Below, one piece after another: positions 1 to 3,000 of a DNA stretch of 5,936 bases. The number at the start of each line of letters is the position of its first letter. The first letter of the stretch is position 1. Origin of the DNA: Clostridia bacterium (GTDB taxonomy: Bacteria > Bacillota > Clostridia > Peptostreptococcales > Anaerovoracaceae). The position numbers were made by a program, and so were the translations under genes. The stretch spans positions 1 through 5,936 of the forward strand of contig JAIKZT010000088.1 of assembly GCA_024682015.1 (NCBI GenBank), written 5' to 3'. Below the pieces are notes generated by a model. That model worked only from the letters and a program-made list of their open reading frames with translations. It searched no databases and was not told where the DNA came from.

Positions 1-3000
1 AGTACGGCTCCAGCCCGGAATACCCGGATGACGTGAATGTGGCTCCTGCGCTCGAAAAGGCTTGTGACGCGGAGTATCACTACAGTTTCGCCGGCTGGAC
101 GGATGGCGAGCAGACTTATGCGGATGAGCTGCCTGCAGTCACCGAATCGGCGGTATATACCGCGGTCTATGCGAGCGAGGCGCACGACTGGAGCGATCCA
201 AGCTACAGCTGGACCGAAAACGCAGGAAGCTGGGCTGTCGCTGCGTCGAGGACCTGCGCGGTCTGCGGACGCGAAGAGACGGAAGATGGCGACGTGACCA
301 GCGAAGTCACAAAGCCCGCAGCCTGCGAGGAACTCGGTGAAACCACCTATACCGGCACCTTTGCCAACGACGCGTTCGAGACGCAGACGAAGACTGTTGC
401 AGACATTCCCGCGCTTGAACATGAATATGTGGCTGTGGCCACCGATCCGACGTGCACCGAGCAGGGCTATACGACGCATACCTGCAGCCGCTGCGGAGAC
501 AGTTATACAGATGCGGAAACTGCAGCGCTTGGCCACGACTATGTTGGCGTGGTCACCGCGCCGACATGCGCGGAAGTCGGCTATACGACCTATACCTGCA
601 GCCGCTGCGGAGACAGCTATACAGATGCGGAAACTGCAGCGCTGGGCCACGACTATATTGGCGTGGTCACCGATCCGACATGCACAGAAGCCGGCTGCGC
701 GACCTACACCTGCAGCCGCTGCGGGGACAGTTACACAGATTCCTATGTTCCGGCGCTCGGCCATGAGTGGAGCGAATGGGGCGATTTGACGGCTTCCTGC
801 ACGGAAGCGGGCACCGAGTCCCGCCGCTGCTTCCGCTGCGGCTACGAAGAGACCAGAGCCGTTGACGCGCTCGGTCACGACTGGGGCGAGTGGGAAATTG
901 TGGATTCTGCCACATGCGAGAATGACGGTTTTAAGCAGCGCACCTGCTCCCGCTGCGGCGAAGTGGATTCAGATGTGATCGGAGCGCTCGGCCACAGCTG
1001 GGGAGCGATCACTTATACATGGTCCGGCGACAACAGCACCGTGACCGGGTCGAGACAGTGTTCCGCTTGCGGAAAGACCGAGATGAAAACAGTGGATACC
1101 ACGTCCTCTATAACTGCGGCGCCGGGCTGCGAGACATGGGGCACGACTACTTACACAGCAACATTTGGGGAGGCCCCGTACGAAACGCAGACGAAGTCCG
1201 TGGACGATATCCCTCCGACCGGGCACAGCTGGGGCGAACCGACCTATTCATGGTTCGTTCCATTCTGCAATGCCCAGCGCGTCTGCGCCAACGACAGCAG
1301 TCATATTGAGTCCGAAAGGGTCGTGGCTTCGTCCGCGGTCACGCTGGAACCCACTTGCACGGAGCAGGGTGTGCGCACATATACGGCGACGTTCGAGAAC
1401 CCGGCGTTTGAGACGCAGACCACGACAGATAGCATCCTCGCGCTCGGCCACGACTGGGACGAATGGACGCGCACGACGGAGCCGACTTGCACGGACGAGG
1501 GTGCATACACCCGCACGTGTTCGCGCTGCCAGCAGATCGAGATGGAAGCGATCGACGCGCTCGGACACAGCTGGGATAACGCCGTATGGACCTGGACGGA
1601 TGCAAACGGCACCGTAACGGCGGCCGCGACCTTTACCTGCAGCCGCTGCGGCGCAAGCGAAGCAGCAAACGTGACCGTGGAGTTTACAGGCTTTTATCAG
1701 GCAGGGGCCTCCCTTGACGGATACTTTACGTCGGATGACTATTACCCGCCCGTGTCGCTCGGCAATACGCCTATGACGTTTACGGACAATATTGTTTGTT
1801 TCAAGTATTCCTTCACCCCGGCGGAGGACGGTTTCTACCGCTTCTCCTCGACGGGAGATCTGGATACGGACTTCTGGCTTTACATATTGGAAGAAGATAC
1901 GGGCAACCGGGATTGCATCGCAGCTGACGACGACAGCGGCGAAGGCGACAACTTCTCCGTCCTCGTCTATCTGGAAGCCGGCACCGTGTATTACCCGACT
2001 ATCGTAGCGGGCGCCAACGGCGAGAGCACGCTCACGATCGAGCATGTCCCCAGCTACGGCATCACGCTGCCGGATGCGGCTGCTGCGCACGGCATCGTCT
2101 CAACTTATGATATAAACTGGGATGAGATCACCACCGTTGCGGCCGGTGAGAAGGTGTACCTGGACTATGAGCCGGAGGATGGCTCCGTTGTTTACGGCGT
2201 CCGCAGCTGGACCGTCACGAACGACGTTACGGGCGAGACTGTGCCAGTGGCGGTCGATGAGGACGAGCCGGATTATTACAGTTTCGTCATGCCCTACGCG
2301 CCGGTCACGGTCTCGGCCTCGGTCGAGCAGATGTACAGGTGCTCCATAGAGAATAGTTCATCGAATATGTATGCTGCCGAGGCACTTGTAAACGGCCTTT
2401 GTGAATCCTTCTCCGGGTCTTACGAACACGCTTATCTGTACGTATTCCCCGGCGACGAGGTCGAGTTATTCTATATTATGGGTGACCCGCACAAGGGGCT
2501 CTCAGCGCTGAAAGTGCAGACGGCGGGCGGCGACGCGGTCGCAGTCAGCACGCCGGTACTGACGTACAAGTTCGACGCCGTAGCTTGGTGCGTCGCGTTC
2601 ACGATGCCCGAGGCGGACGTTGCCGCAACCCCGACAGCGGGCAAAGCCGCATACCCGTCGCTGCATCTGGGCAGCAACGGCATGCCCGCGTCGACGGCGC
2701 CGCTCAAATACTGGTTCGAGCCCCAGGAGGCCGGCCTGTACACCTTCTCCTGTGAAGGCGGCAGCAACGTGCAGCTTAACTGTTACGACCTGGGCGACAT
2801 CGATACCTACGAAATGGGCGGCGGCGGATGTTATCTCTTCAGTTGGATGAGCGATTCCGACGCGACCCTCACGATCGCAAGGACCGGGGATGTGGATACC
2901 TACAGCATCGTCATCCCCGAGACGGATAACGGCAGCGTATCCGCGGCTCCCTCGGCTGCTCCGGCAGGGTCAAAGGTTACCCTTACCGCGACGCCGGACG

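Noticed and set aside
489..494. CxxC units considered as an intracellular zinc-finger or rubredoxin-type protein
   Set aside because: The surrounding modules (InlB-type and PPC-like) are extracellular families, and the unit lacks the paired CxxC...CxxC of rubredoxin. Metal binding is kept only as a hypothesis.
337..789. 150-residue plus-strand frame with internal repeats
   Set aside because: Its repetition comes from the 114-base tandem DNA units read out of frame; the composition (Arg, Ala, Pro rich) is typical of a shadow frame.
420..875. Regular tandem repeats considered as a CRISPR array
   Set aside because: The period is a whole number of codons (114 bases), there are no unique spacers between short identical repeats, and the copies encode conserved protein units.
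1165..1617. 150-residue Arg-rich plus-strand frame
   Set aside because: Out-of-frame reading of the cysteine array; no domain, and Arg/Ser/Thr-rich low-complexity composition.
1650..1755. Possible gene boundary between the cysteine array and the PPC/B-repeat mosaic
   Set aside because: The frame stays open with no stop, start or spacing signal, so this is a domain junction within one protein.
1248..2090. 280-residue minus-strand open frame
   Set aside because: Same register and explanation as above; its translation mirrors the cysteine repeats and PPC module 1.
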